Of a stretch of DNA of 37,632 nt, positions 23,602 to 31,446 are shown one piece after another (the first letter of the stretch is position 1; each line of letters opens with the position of its first letter). The DNA is taken from positions 1-37,632 of the forward strand of contig NZ_JABFVK010000102.1 in assembly GCF_013362815.1 (NCBI RefSeq), read 5' to 3'. The notes beneath the pieces were generated by a model. That model was not told the DNA's origin. It saw only the letters and a list, made by a program, of their open reading frames with translations, and ran no database searches. The translations under genes were made by a program, and so were the position numbers. Source of the stretch: Hamadaea sp. (lineage in GTDB: Bacteria > Actinomycetota > Actinomycetes > Mycobacteriales > Micromonosporaceae).

Positions 23602-24780
23602 TCATGTGAGCAGGCGGAGCAGCCGGAGCCCTGTGCGTACGAGGCCGCGTAGCAGGAACGTCGTCGTCGCGGCCATCAAAACAAGAGCCGCCACGCCGGC
23701 AACTCCCGGAGCACTGAGCACCCCGGCGTCGCGTACAGCGTCGACGGCCATCGTGGCGATCCGGTACATCGAGGGCACGCCGTACGCCGCGAAGTACCAG
23801 ACCGTCCAGGTCACGCCCGGGAAGTACAGCAGTAGGTAGATCCGCGCGCAAACGAGGTCGCGGCGGCCGACGGACGACAGCAGCGCCAGGTCTTCCGGGG
23901 TTGCGCGGCGGATCGCGCGCCGGGCCAGCGCGCCCTTGGTGTCCCACAGGTTCCGGCAGCCGGTCACGGCCACGAACAAGGCATAGACGTCGGTACGCAT
24001 GTAGACCTGAAGCTGGACGACGATCCCGGTGGCCTTGAGGAACAACAGCGCTTTCAGCAGATGGGCGATCGGCGACGAGGGGTCCGACGGCCACGACAAC
24101 TGCACCACCGCGAGGACGCCGACCGTCGCAGCGTCCGACAGCATCCCCGCGAGCAGCGGCACAATTCTGTCCCGGCGAGGCAGGCCCCACAGCGTCGTCA
24201 AATCCGTCTGGTACGCGAGATTCAGCAACCGGCGGCTGATGGTCACCCGGCCGCGGACGCCTTTGGCCGCAGCCGCGAGAAGATGTGCCACCTCGTGCAC
24301 CAGACCCGACGCCAACCCCAGGAACGTCACGGCGACCAGGCTCACGAGAGGCACGGAGCTCACGATCAGATCCGTGTACGCGAGCCGCAGCGACGGCGTG
24401 ATCACCATCGCGACGACGGCAGTGATCGCGAGGGACGACTGCACGGTGAGTCCGACCTTGCCGAACAGGAGGCGGCCGGCGATCACCTGCCAGCGAGCGG
24501 GCTTGGGTTCCGAGACATCGGCAGAGGTCAGGACTCCTGCCGCGGCCAGCCCATCGAGGAAGCCTGCGACGTCCACCGGTTGACCGGCGAACTGCTCGGC
24601 TCGGGCCGTGCACTCCTCGACGTCGGTGCCCTCCTGCAGCCATCGCATGACCTGGCCGCCGATCTCCGGCACGATCACGTACTCGCCGGTGCGCGCGTTG
24701 CCGAGCACGTATCCGTCGCCGTCGCGAACGATGCTGACACCGGTGAACCGGGCCGCCTGCCGGTCGTCCAGGGTGGTCAT
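23602..24780 (-). CDS. Membrane M50-like peptidase with N-terminal PqqD/RRE-like domain
   Basis: This 392-residue protein has a soluble N-terminal region (about 1-85) with GDGYVLGNARTGEYV, then EIGGQVMRWLQEG, which resembles PqqD/RiPP recognition elements that bind precursor peptides. About six membrane segments follow. The zinc motif HEVAH (162-166) lies in the second or third helix, as in site-2-type M50 proteases, and a second motif YMRTDVYALF (260-269) resembles the distal ligand segment of peptide zinc metalloproteases. It probably cleaves, and perhaps exports, a modified peptide. The ATG overlaps the ThiF stop (ATGA), so the two are coupled. Its neighbours, a ThiF enzyme and a short peptide gene, support a maturation role. 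Confidence 0.82.
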   Translation of the reverse strand: MTTLDDRQAARFTGVSIVRDGDGYVLGNARTGEYVIVPEIGGQVMRWLQEGTDVEECTARAEQFAGQPVDVAGFLDGLAAAGVLTSADVSEPKPARWQVIAGRLLFGKVGLTVQSSLAITAVVAMVITPSLRLAYTDLIVSSVPLVSLVAVTFLGLASGLVHEVAHLLAAAAKGVRGRVTISRRLLNLAYQTDLTTLWGLPRRDRIVPLLAGMLSDAATVGVLAVVQLSWPSDPSSPIAHLLKALLFLKATGIVVQLQVYMRTDVYALFVAVTGCRNLWDTKGALARRAIRRATPEDLALLSSVGRRDLVCARIYLLLYFPGVTWTVWYFAAYGVPSMYRIATMAVDAVRDAGVLSAPGVAGVAALVLMAATTTFLLRGLVRTGLRLLRLLT

Positions 24781-25865
24781 CCGGCACCGTCGCACAGCAG
24801 GCACTTCGGATGACGAGACCAGGACGACCGGGAGGTGGTCATGCCGTCGGCCAGTTCGATCACGTTGTACGCAGCCGCGGCGACGGGCGGATCGGTATGC
24901 GTGACGTATCGCATGGCCTCCATCGCCATGAGCCCCGAGAGGATCTGCGCGACCGGACCGGTCGCCCGGTTGACGCGGGGCGGATCGATGAAGACGCCGT
25001 CCCGCAGTTCGACCGGCAGCTCGGCGGCCTCGTCCGCGCGGTTCAACTCCAGGCACTGACGGCACGGCGTACGCCCCGGCCACACCGACCAGTAAGACAA
25101 TGTCGAGTACGCGAGCCCGCCCGCGACGAACGGTATGCCCACGGCGAAGCAGACCTCGTTGATCATCAGATGCAGATCGGGTGGCGAGTCGGCGGCGCAG
25201 ACGACGACGTCACAGCCGGTCGCAAGGTCCTGAATGGACTGCACGTCGGTGACGCGGCGGTTGACCGGCGTCACGCGCGTCCCCGGCGAGTAGCCCGCCA
25301 CCCAGTCCGACGCCGCCAGCACCTTGGGCCGGCCCAACGCCGACAGCCCGTAGACGAACTGGCGGGCGAGGTTCTTGACCTCGACGATGTCGTCGTCGAC
25401 GAGGACGATCTCCCCGACACCCAACCCGGCCAGAGCCTGCAGTACGCCGCTGCCCAACCCGCCCGCGCCCACCAACAGCACCCGGGCGCGGGCCACGGCG
25501 GTGTGGATGTCGGCGCTGCTGCGCTGCAGGCTCGCGAAGAGGTCGTAGAACCGCAGGTTGCTCTGGTGGCGTCGGCGGACGTCCTCGTCGAGCCGGTCGT
25601 CGCCGTCGGCGTCCGCCAAGACCTCCAGGCCGTCGAGGTGAGCCAGCGCGGCTGAGACCTCGGCGTCGCTCACCGAGACGCCGCGCTCCGACAACGCACC
25701 GGGCAGCTCCCCGACCGTATGCCTGCCCTCGGCCAGGACCTGCAGCAAGGTCGCGACCGAACCGGTCGGGTCGTCGAGATACACACGTTCCAGCGCCCGC
25801 CGGCAGATGATCACCTGCGATCCGGCGCGTTGCACGATGATCGACTTCAATCGGGGCCGTTCCAC
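24777..25865 (-). CDS. ThiF/E1-like adenylating enzyme with N-terminal RRE-like region
   Basis: This 362-residue enzyme of the E1/ThiF/MccB superfamily activates carboxylates with ATP. The adenylation domain (about 105-335) contains the nucleotide loop GAGGLGS (133-139), the acidic cluster VDDD (155-158) and NLARQF (165-170), matching the N-L-x-R-Q motif of E1 enzymes. CRQC (268-271) and CLLC (355-358) form the structural zinc site. Residues 1-85 look like a winged-helix peptide-binding (RRE) domain, as in MccB and PaaA. The start is GTG, with AAGGA 7-8 nt upstream. It follows the 24-codon peptide gene, separated by a hairpin, so that peptide is the obvious substrate. The reaction product (amide, cyclic imide or nucleotidyl peptide) cannot be read from sequence. 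Confidence 0.88.
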   Translation of the reverse strand: MERPRLKSIIVQRAGSQVIICRRALERVYLDDPTGSVATLLQVLAEGRHTVGELPGALSERGVSVSDAEVSAALAHLDGLEVLADADGDDRLDEDVRRRHQSNLRFYDLFASLQRSSADIHTAVARARVLLVGAGGLGSGVLQALAGLGVGEIVLVDDDIVEVKNLARQFVYGLSALGRPKVLAASDWVAGYSPGTRVTPVNRRVTDVQSIQDLATGCDVVVCAADSPPDLHLMINEVCFAVGIPFVAGGLAYSTLSYWSVWPGRTPCRQCLELNRADEAAELPVELRDGVFIDPPRVNRATGPVAQILSGLMAMEAMRYVTHTDPPVAAAAYNVIELADGMTTSRSSWSRHPKCLLCDGAG

Positions 25866-25922
25866 CTGCGCGTCCTTTCGCCGAGGTCTTCCCGGTGCCT
25901 GCGTGGCTGCGGCATGGGTGCG

Positions 25923-25954
25923 GTGGGTGACCCGGCTGGCACCGGGTCACCCAC
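25923..25954 (-). terminator. Attenuator hairpin after the precursor peptide gene
   Basis: A perfect 13-bp stem (arms 25923-25935 and 25942-25954, arm GTGGGTGACCCGG) has a 6-nt loop. It starts 5 nt after the peptide stop codon and 57 nt before the ThiF start. Partial termination here would give more peptide mRNA than enzyme mRNA, as known for many RiPP clusters. Confidence 0.75.
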
Positions 25955-25959
25955 GACCG

Positions 25960-26034
25960 CTACGCGAGCTGGTCGTCGCGATAGTGGATGTAGGTCGGCT
26001 CGATGCGCTCGGCCTTCACGATGGTGATCGTCAT
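25960..26034 (-). CDS. 24-residue peptide, candidate RiPP precursor
   Basis: This short gene encodes MTITIVKAER followed by IEPTYIHYRDDQLA and ends in TAG. A strong ribosome binding site (GAGGAGG) lies 9-10 nt before the ATG, stronger than most in this window. The peptide has three Thr, two Tyr, one His, an Asp-Asp pair (20-21) and no Cys, Ser or Asn. The basic/hydrophobic first half could be the leader and the YIHYRDDQLA end the core; this split is inference. It lies between a LanC-like gene and a ThiF gene, with a hairpin on each side. It is easily missed by gene callers. Without a Cys it cannot form lanthionine, and without a C-terminal Asn it is not a microcin C7-type substrate. Confidence 0.75.
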   Translation of the reverse strand: MTITIVKAERIEPTYIHYRDDQLA

Positions 26035-26050
26035 GCGGGATGCACCTCCT

Positions 26051-26086
26051 CGGTCCGTCGAGGGGCCGATCTGTCGGCCCGGACCG
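26051..26086 (-). promoter_or_regulatory. Structured leader just upstream of the precursor ribosome binding site
   Basis: Outer arms CGGTCCG (26051-26057) and CGGACCG (26080-26086), and inner arms GGCCGA (26064-26069) and TCGGCC (26074-26079), form a bulged hairpin ending next to the AGGAGG sequence. It may stabilise the short mRNA or control access to the ribosome binding site. No promoter hexamers are convincing in the 50 nt upstream. Confidence 0.45.
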
Positions 26087-26134
26087 AGAGTCGGCGACCG
26101 GGTTCACAGCCCGATCACCGTTTGGTCACACCGG

Positions 26135-26200
26135 GCGTTGATCATGAAGGTGGGTGCGCGACACGCCGGACTGGCGGGACCATAGGTTCATGATCAACGC
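26135..26200 (-). terminator. Inverted repeat between lanC-like gene and precursor gene
   Basis: GCGTTGATCATGAA (26135-26148) is perfectly complementary to 26187-26200. The 38-nt interior contains a smaller CGCC/GGCG pairing. It begins 16 nt after the LanC-like stop, so it probably ends that transcript. Similar TTGATCATGAA/TTCATGATCAA elements recur, in my recollection, between genes of Micromonospora-type genomes. Confidence 0.65.
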
Positions 26201-26216
26201 GGAGGTCGGGTGGGGG

Positions 26217-27422
26217 TCAGACCCAGGGGACGAGGGGTGGCACGATGCGGCCCTGGTGGGCGGCGGCGAGGCGTGCGAGCCAGCTGGCGACGCCGACCGA
26301 TCCCTGCATGAATCCGGGCTCCGGCGGCAGGTCGGGCGGTGTCGCGGTGTGCTCGAAGTTCGACCAGGTCACCCCGTCCGGCGTGGTCAGCGCGCGGTCG
26401 AGCACGTCGGCGGCTAGCCGATCGCACCAGGTCAGATACTTCTCGTCGCCGGTCGCCTCGTGGCGATTCAGCAACAGCTGGCCCACGCTGGCGGTGCCGC
26501 AACAGCGGGCCACGTTGTCCCAATAACCCGGGTAGAGCCGCTCAGGAAGTCGACTATCCTCGATCGCCTGGAGACACGCGTCGATGGCGTACTGCCATTG
26601 TGGGTGCGGCGCGATCTCGTTGAGCAGCAGAAACAGCCGGATCGTGCCGGTCGGTCCGTGGCACCAGCCGAACGCCACGCGCTGCCGTTCCGGCTGCGGC
26701 GGGATCACCACCGGAACAGCCCATCCGGTCTCGTGGTCACCCAGCTTCACGATCGTCCGGGCACCGGCTACCGCCGCGTCGATCAGTTCCGGACGATCGC
26801 TCGCCCGGCCGGCCATGCCCAACGCGTACGCCACGCCGGCGGTGCCGTGGGAGAAGTTCGGTGTCAGCCGCTCCCGACCCGCGACGGCCCGCCATTGCAG
26901 TCCGTCCGCAGTGGACTCAGCCGACGCCGCCAGCCGGTCGGCCAAGACGTTCGCCGCCACCGTCACAGCCTCGTCCGCCGATTCCAGCAGGGTCAGCAGC
27001 GTGCCCGCATCGCCGAAAATGATGTCGGTGTACCGCTGCGGGTCCGGCTCGTCGTTCAGGATCCGCCCGGCGATCTGAGCCCGAACGTGAGCGGCCGCCG
27101 CGTGGCTGGCCGCATCACCGGAAACACCCGCCCACGCCTGCAAAGCCGAGGCGACGCCGGCCCAGCCGGTGAACAGTCCGTCGTTGCTCATCCGGCCGTG
27201 ATGGGCGAGATGAACGAGCCGCCCCCGGGCCGCGTCCGCGATGTCGCCGACGTCGAGCCCCGCCAGGGTCGCCTCAGCCGCAGCGAGCAGTACGCCCGCA
27301 GTGCCCTTGTAGAGGTAGTCGACCGGCTCGTTCCCCTCGCACCAGGCCTTTCCGCCGTCCGCATCGGTGGCCTGGGCCCGAATCCAATCGAATGCGCGGC
27401 GCGCGGCGTACTCCCCGTCCAT
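26217..27422 (-). CDS. LanC-like zinc protein
   Basis: This 401-residue soluble protein has the alpha/alpha-toroid of lanthionine cyclases. Repeated G-x-x-G segments are visible (YKGTAGVLLA, FTGWAGVASAL, FSHGTAGVAYAL, FMQGSVGVASWL). The zinc-site motifs are GWCHGPTG (Cys254) and RCCGTAS (Cys307, Cys308). The usual C-H-G motif is C-C-G here, a three-cysteine site like that of ProcM-type enzymes. LanC proteins add Cys thiols to dehydroamino acids, while LanC-like proteins can use other thiols. No dehydratase is encoded nearby and the adjacent peptide has no Cys, so the reaction is open. The ATG at 27422 is the best start available but has only a weak GGGG upstream. It is separated from the precursor gene by an inverted repeat. 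Confidence 0.85.
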   Translation of the reverse strand: MDGEYAARRAFDWIRAQATDADGGKAWCEGNEPVDYLYKGTAGVLLAAAEATLAGLDVGDIADAARGRLVHLAHHGRMSNDGLFTGWAGVASALQAWAGVSGDAASHAAAAHVRAQIAGRILNDEPDPQRYTDIIFGDAGTLLTLLESADEAVTVAANVLADRLAASAESTADGLQWRAVAGRERLTPNFSHGTAGVAYALGMAGRASDRPELIDAAVAGARTIVKLGDHETGWAVPVVIPPQPERQRVAFGWCHGPTGTIRLFLLLNEIAPHPQWQYAIDACLQAIEDSRLPERLYPGYWDNVARCCGTASVGQLLLNRHEATGDEKYLTWCDRLAADVLDRALTTPDGVTWSNFEHTATPPDLPPEPGFMQGSVGVASWLARLAAAHQGRIVPPLVPWV

Positions 27423-27440
27423 GACCCCAGAACGTACGCC

Positions 27441-27500
27441 ATCCACAGCCCGATCCGTGTCAAAGTCGGGAGGCGAAATGACACGGATCGGGCTGTGGAT
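27441..27500 (-). terminator. Perfect 22-bp hairpin terminating the arabinofuranosidase operon
   Basis: Arms 27441-27462 and 27479-27500 are exact complements around a 16-nt loop. The hairpin starts 12 nt after the stop of the large GH51 gene. It lies 18 nt from the LanC-like start, and the sequence TTGACA on the minus strand spans its loop edge, so it may overlap the next promoter. Confidence 0.85.
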
Positions 27501-27512
27501 CACGCAGCCGTA

Positions 27513-30500
27513 TTACAACCGGATCGGGAGGGGCGACGCACCGACGGACGACGCTTCCACCGCTGTGCGTACCTTCGTGGTGAAACCGGCCTTGGACACC
27601 GTGAGCGTGTAGGTGCCCACGGGCGCTGTGATGCGGTAGTAGCCCGCGGCGTTGGTCGTCGCGGTGAGCCCGCCGCCTGCGTCGACCGTGGCTCCGGCGA
27701 TCGGCGTGCCGGTGGTGGTCGTGACCCGGCCGATGATCGACGGGCCGGTGATGGCCGCGGCACCGGTGGTGACGGTGATGACGGTGTAGGAATGGGCCGG
27801 GAAGGTGTAGTCGAAAGTGGACCCGACACCGGTGATGGTGCTGGTGGCGGTCTGGATTTGAGTCGGCGACTGCCAGGTGTTCTGATCGAGGTAGCCGGCC
27901 GAGTCGACGGTGGCGACGCTCGCGGTGGAGGCGATCGTGCCTGCGCCGGTGAGGTTGACGGTCGAGGTCTGCGCAGCCGAGGGATCGCGGTTGATCACCG
28001 AGAGGTAGAGCTTGGTGCCGTCGGCCGAGCGGGTCGTGGTGATGTCGAGCATCGGTACGCCGCTGCGAGCGGGCAGGTTGCCGAGCGCCGGCGTGTTGTA
28101 GGTCGGGCCGGTGAGGGTGGTGCTGAGCAGCAGCGGCCCGTGTTGCGTGGCGGCGAGTTGCTGCGCGAGGTAGCCCGGCGTGACGAAGGTGCCGCGGTTG
28201 GCCAGCCGGATCGCGGAGCCGTCCCAGAAGTTGACGAGAGCGGATGCGCCGTTGAGTTCGTTGGCGTCCGAGCGGCGCATGAAGAGGTTCAGCAGCCCGG
28301 CTTCTTGGAGCGCGCCTTCGAGCGTACGGGTTCGGCGGTGCTCTTCATTGAAATACATCGCGTTGTGTTCGGTGACGGCGAGTTTGATGTCCCGTCCGCC
28401 GCCGCTGGCCAGCAGGGTGTCGGTCGCGGTGGCCATGCGGTCGCCGATGACCGCCGGCGCGCCGACCGACGCCTGGTAGACGGTGAGGTTGTCGTAGTTC
28501 GCCGGCAACGGTTGCGGGCTGTAGTAATGCACCGACAGGTGGTCCGTCCGGCTGCCTGAGGTGCCGAGCACTGTCGTGTTCCAGGTCTGATCGTTGTTGG
28601 TTCCGTCGCCGCCTTCGGCGATGAACGCGATCGTGGAATCCTTGGCCGCCATGGCATCGCGGTAGGTGTTGTAACTGGCCGCGTAGTTCGCTGCGGTCGT
28701 CCAGCCCGGCGTCCAGGAACCCCACACCTCGTTGCCGATCTCCCAGGTGCGTACGTTCCACGGGGTGCTGCGGCCGTTGGCGGCCCGCTGCGCACCATAG
28801 GTCGTTGCCGTGCTGCCATTGGCGTACTCGACCCAGTTGGCCGCCAGCGTTGGAGTGCCACGGCCCCAGTTCACGTTGAGATACACCGGGATGCCGAGCG
28901 CCTCACCCAACGCCAGGATCTCGTCCGTGCCGACATCGTTCGTCAGCCACAGCGCATCCCATTGGTTGTAATGCATCGGCGGACGGCTGTCCCGAGGACC
29001 GATGCCGTCGGTGAAGGTGTAGCTGTCGGCGATGATGCCGCCGGGCCAGCGGATCGCGCCGGGCTTCAACGCGGTCAAGGCGTCGACGAAGTCCTTGCGC
29101 CAGCCGCCGAGCGTCACCTCCGCCGCGTTCAGCGGCATGACACTCACCATGTCTATCCACAATGTACCTGTCCCGGCCGTGCCGAGGAACAGCTTGGCGT
29201 ACGGGTCGGTGGTCGTGGGGGTCACGGTCGCGGTGAACTTCGTCCACGCGCCGGTCACTGAAGAAAACGTCGTGGTCGCGTACGCGGGATAACTCGCGCT
29301 GTCCCCCACATCCGGTCCCAGGGTCACGGTCACCGGGCTGCTCAAGGCCGTCTGCTTCAGATAGGCACTGATCTGATACGCACGACCGCCGGTCACGGCG
29401 ATGGCGCCCTGGCTGATGCCCTTGCGGCCGGTGGTGTGCTGCGTGACGTCGATACGCTGGGCGTACGTGCCGTTGAAGCCGGCTCGGTCCTGGCTGTAGA
29501 CGGCCTGATCGGCGTACCCGTCTTCGGCCCAGCCGTCGGTACGCCACCAGGTGAGGTAGTCCCACTTGGTGACCGAGGTGCCCCAGCCGTAGAGGAAGGC
29601 CGAGTAGTCCCCGTTCGGCACCGCTGTCGTCGTGATGCTGTACGCGAGCCGCCCGTTGGCGAAGAAGTTCACCGTACGCGAGCCGCCGGTCCACTTGCCG
29701 ACCTCGACTCGCAGGACGACCGGGAGGCTGACGGCCGGACCGGTCCACGGAGTGACTCCGTCGCCGAAGACCCGCAGGGTGCCCGCTTCCACGCCGAACT
29801 CGATGTACTTGGTGAAGTCGCCGCGGCCGCTGCCGCCGTAGATGTTGAGCAACCCGTTGGTGCCGGTCATCGAGTCCAGCTTGGCCTCGACCGTGTAGTC
29901 GTAGACGTCGCCTTCGGAGACCGGCTGCGACATGATCCCGTATCGGCTGTTGGCCGCGCCGTTGATCACCATCTGGCTGTTGGACATGCTCGACGTGCCC
30001 CAGCCGCCGGCCAGCGTGGAGTTCGTCCACGCGCCGCTGATCCCGGGTCCACCCTCGAAGTGGTTGTCCCAGCGGTCGTTCATGTGCACTTGGCGTACGC
30101 CGATCGAGTCCCAGGTGGTCGTCGAGGTGCCCCAGCCGTAGAGGAACAGCCGGAAGTCGGGCGCGGGCACGTCGAAGCGCGTCCACAGCTCGTGGACCCG
30201 AGTGCCGTTCACGAAGAAGCGGAACAGCCGCCCGTTCGACCAGTACGGGCTGACCTGGACGGACAAGGTGGCGGGCAGGCTGACGGCCGAGCCGGTGAAG
30301 TTGCCGGTGCCGTCGCTGGTGAAGACCTTGGCGACACCGCCGTCGATCCCGAACTCCATGAACTTCGTGAAGTCGTTCGCCCCGGCACCGCCGTAGATGT
30401 TGAGCAGGCCGTTGGTGCCGGCGATGCCGGTGAGCCGGGCGTCGATCGTGGTCCAGTCGGTCGAGCTGTTGCGGATGTAGTCCGACAGCACGCCGTACCG

Positions 30501-31415
30501 GGAGTTCGCGCCGCCGGTGATGGTCAGCGCGCCGCTGCCGACCGCCACCGATCCGTTGGTCGCGCCCTCGAGCCGGGTGGTGGTCCAGCGCGGCGAGAGG
30601 GTGCTGCCGTCGAATCCGTCGTAGGTGCCGTCCGGTGTCATCGTGAGGTAGTCGGCGGTGACCGTCCCGGACCACCCGTAGAGGAAGGCTCGATAGCCGC
30701 CGGGCAACCCGGTGAAGCCGGTCATCGTCCGCACAAGCGTGCCGTTGTAGTAGAAGTTGAGCGTACGCGCGCTCCCGCCGAGCCCGGAGACGTCGACTCG
30801 CAGGGTGGCAGGCGTCGTGGCGGCTCCTCCGGTCCAGGCGGGCTGGCCGTCGGCGAAGACCTTGAGGACGCCGCCTTCGATGGCGAACTCGGCGAAGTGG
30901 GTGAAGTCGCCGGCTCCGGCTCCGCCGTAGATGTCGAGGATGGCGTTGGTCCCGGTGTAGGAGACGATCTTCGTCTCGACGCTCCAGGTGGCGTACCGGT
31001 TGTCCGGGATCGGGTTGCTCATGATGCCGAACCGGCCCCCGGTCGAGCCGGTGACCGCGACCGAGCCGCCGGACACGGTGACGGTGCCGGCCGGCGCGGT
31101 GTCGAGGCTCATCGGCGTCCACTTCGATCTGTCCAAAGCGGACCCGCCGAAGCCGTCGTAGAGGGTGGACCGCTCCGCGGTCACCTGGTCCCGCTCGAAC
31201 GAGCGGTCGGTGACGCGTTCGGCCCACGCGCCGTTCATGTCGTCGGACGCCCATTCCATCATCTGGCCGGTGACGCCGGGCTGGACGACGCCGACCGGAG
31301 CGCTCGCGTCGACGGAGATGACATTGGCTCCGACTGCGGCCGCGGGCTGGGGAACGGCCGCGACCGCGGCGACGAGGCCGATGACGGAGAGGATGCGCAG
31401 AAGGGGACGGTTCAT
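27513..31415 (-). CDS. Secreted multimodular GH51-like alpha-L-arabinofuranosidase
   Basis: This 1300-residue exported protein has a signal peptide (about 1-28). The N-terminal GH51 strand region (32-80, VGVVQPGVTGQMMEWASDD, ending RSFERDQ) is interrupted by three homologous lectin-like modules of about 175-190 residues (86-260, 264-442, 448-625), each with GTNxLLxIYGGxGxxDFT, a xEFxIxxGxxKVF segment and FLYGW. A CBM4/9-like module follows (626-762), then the rest of the glycosidase (763-1215) with WPGG, WEIGNE (acid/base Glu896) and LAVTEHN (nucleophile Glu1016). A carboxypeptidase-regulatory-like beta domain ends the protein (1226-1300). It should release arabinose from arabinan or arabinoxylan outside the cell. 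AAGGAG precedes the ATG. It is last in the operon and follows an intracellular GH51 gene. Confidence 0.88.
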   Translation of the reverse strand: MNRPLLRILSVIGLVAAVAAVPQPAAAVGANVISVDASAPVGVVQPGVTGQMMEWASDDMNGAWAERVTDRSFERDQVTAERSTLYDGFGGSALDRSKWTPMSLDTAPAGTVTVSGGSVAVTGSTGGRFGIMSNPIPDNRYATWSVETKIVSYTGTNAILDIYGGAGAGDFTHFAEFAIEGGVLKVFADGQPAWTGGAATTPATLRVDVSGLGGSARTLNFYYNGTLVRTMTGFTGLPGGYRAFLYGWSGTVTADYLTMTPDGTYDGFDGSTLSPRWTTTRLEGATNGSVAVGSGALTITGGANSRYGVLSDYIRNSSTDWTTIDARLTGIAGTNGLLNIYGGAGANDFTKFMEFGIDGGVAKVFTSDGTGNFTGSAVSLPATLSVQVSPYWSNGRLFRFFVNGTRVHELWTRFDVPAPDFRLFLYGWGTSTTTWDSIGVRQVHMNDRWDNHFEGGPGISGAWTNSTLAGGWGTSSMSNSQMVINGAANSRYGIMSQPVSEGDVYDYTVEAKLDSMTGTNGLLNIYGGSGRGDFTKYIEFGVEAGTLRVFGDGVTPWTGPAVSLPVVLRVEVGKWTGGSRTVNFFANGRLAYSITTTAVPNGDYSAFLYGWGTSVTKWDYLTWWRTDGWAEDGYADQAVYSQDRAGFNGTYAQRIDVTQHTTGRKGISQGAIAVTGGRAYQISAYLKQTALSSPVTVTLGPDVGDSASYPAYATTTFSSVTGAWTKFTATVTPTTTDPYAKLFLGTAGTGTLWIDMVSVMPLNAAEVTLGGWRKDFVDALTALKPGAIRWPGGIIADSYTFTDGIGPRDSRPPMHYNQWDALWLTNDVGTDEILALGEALGIPVYLNVNWGRGTPTLAANWVEYANGSTATTYGAQRAANGRSTPWNVRTWEIGNEVWGSWTPGWTTAANYAASYNTYRDAMAAKDSTIAFIAEGGDGTNNDQTWNTTVLGTSGSRTDHLSVHYYSPQPLPANYDNLTVYQASVGAPAVIGDRMATATDTLLASGGGRDIKLAVTEHNAMYFNEEHRRTRTLEGALQEAGLLNLFMRRSDANELNGASALVNFWDGSAIRLANRGTFVTPGYLAQQLAATQHGPLLLSTTLTGPTYNTPALGNLPARSGVPMLDITTTRSADGTKLYLSVINRDPSAAQTSTVNLTGAGTIASTASVATVDSAGYLDQNTWQSPTQIQTATSTITGVGSTFDYTFPAHSYTVITVTTGAAAITGPSIIGRVTTTTGTPIAGATVDAGGGLTATTNAAGYYRITAPVGTYTLTVSKAGFTTKVRTAVEASSVGASPLPIRL

Positions 31416-31446
31416 TGCGACTCCTTCGCTGGGGTACGCCTGACGG

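Noticed and set aside
24777-26034. Microcin C7-type system
   Set aside because: The peptide does not end in Asn, is longer than typical MccA, and no MccD/E-type or exporter gene is present.
25960-27422. Classic lanthipeptide cluster
   Set aside because: No dehydratase (LanB, LanM or LanKC) is present, and the candidate precursor lacks both Cys and Ser.
26460-28559. Plus-strand ORF (699 codons) opposite the LanC-like and GH51 genes
   Set aside because: Low-complexity antisense frame spanning two real genes and a terminator.
28903-31254. Minus-strand ORF (783 codons) in another frame of the large GH51 gene
   Set aside because: It is extremely Arg/His-rich and is a frame shadow of the real gene, which has signal peptide and catalytic motifs.
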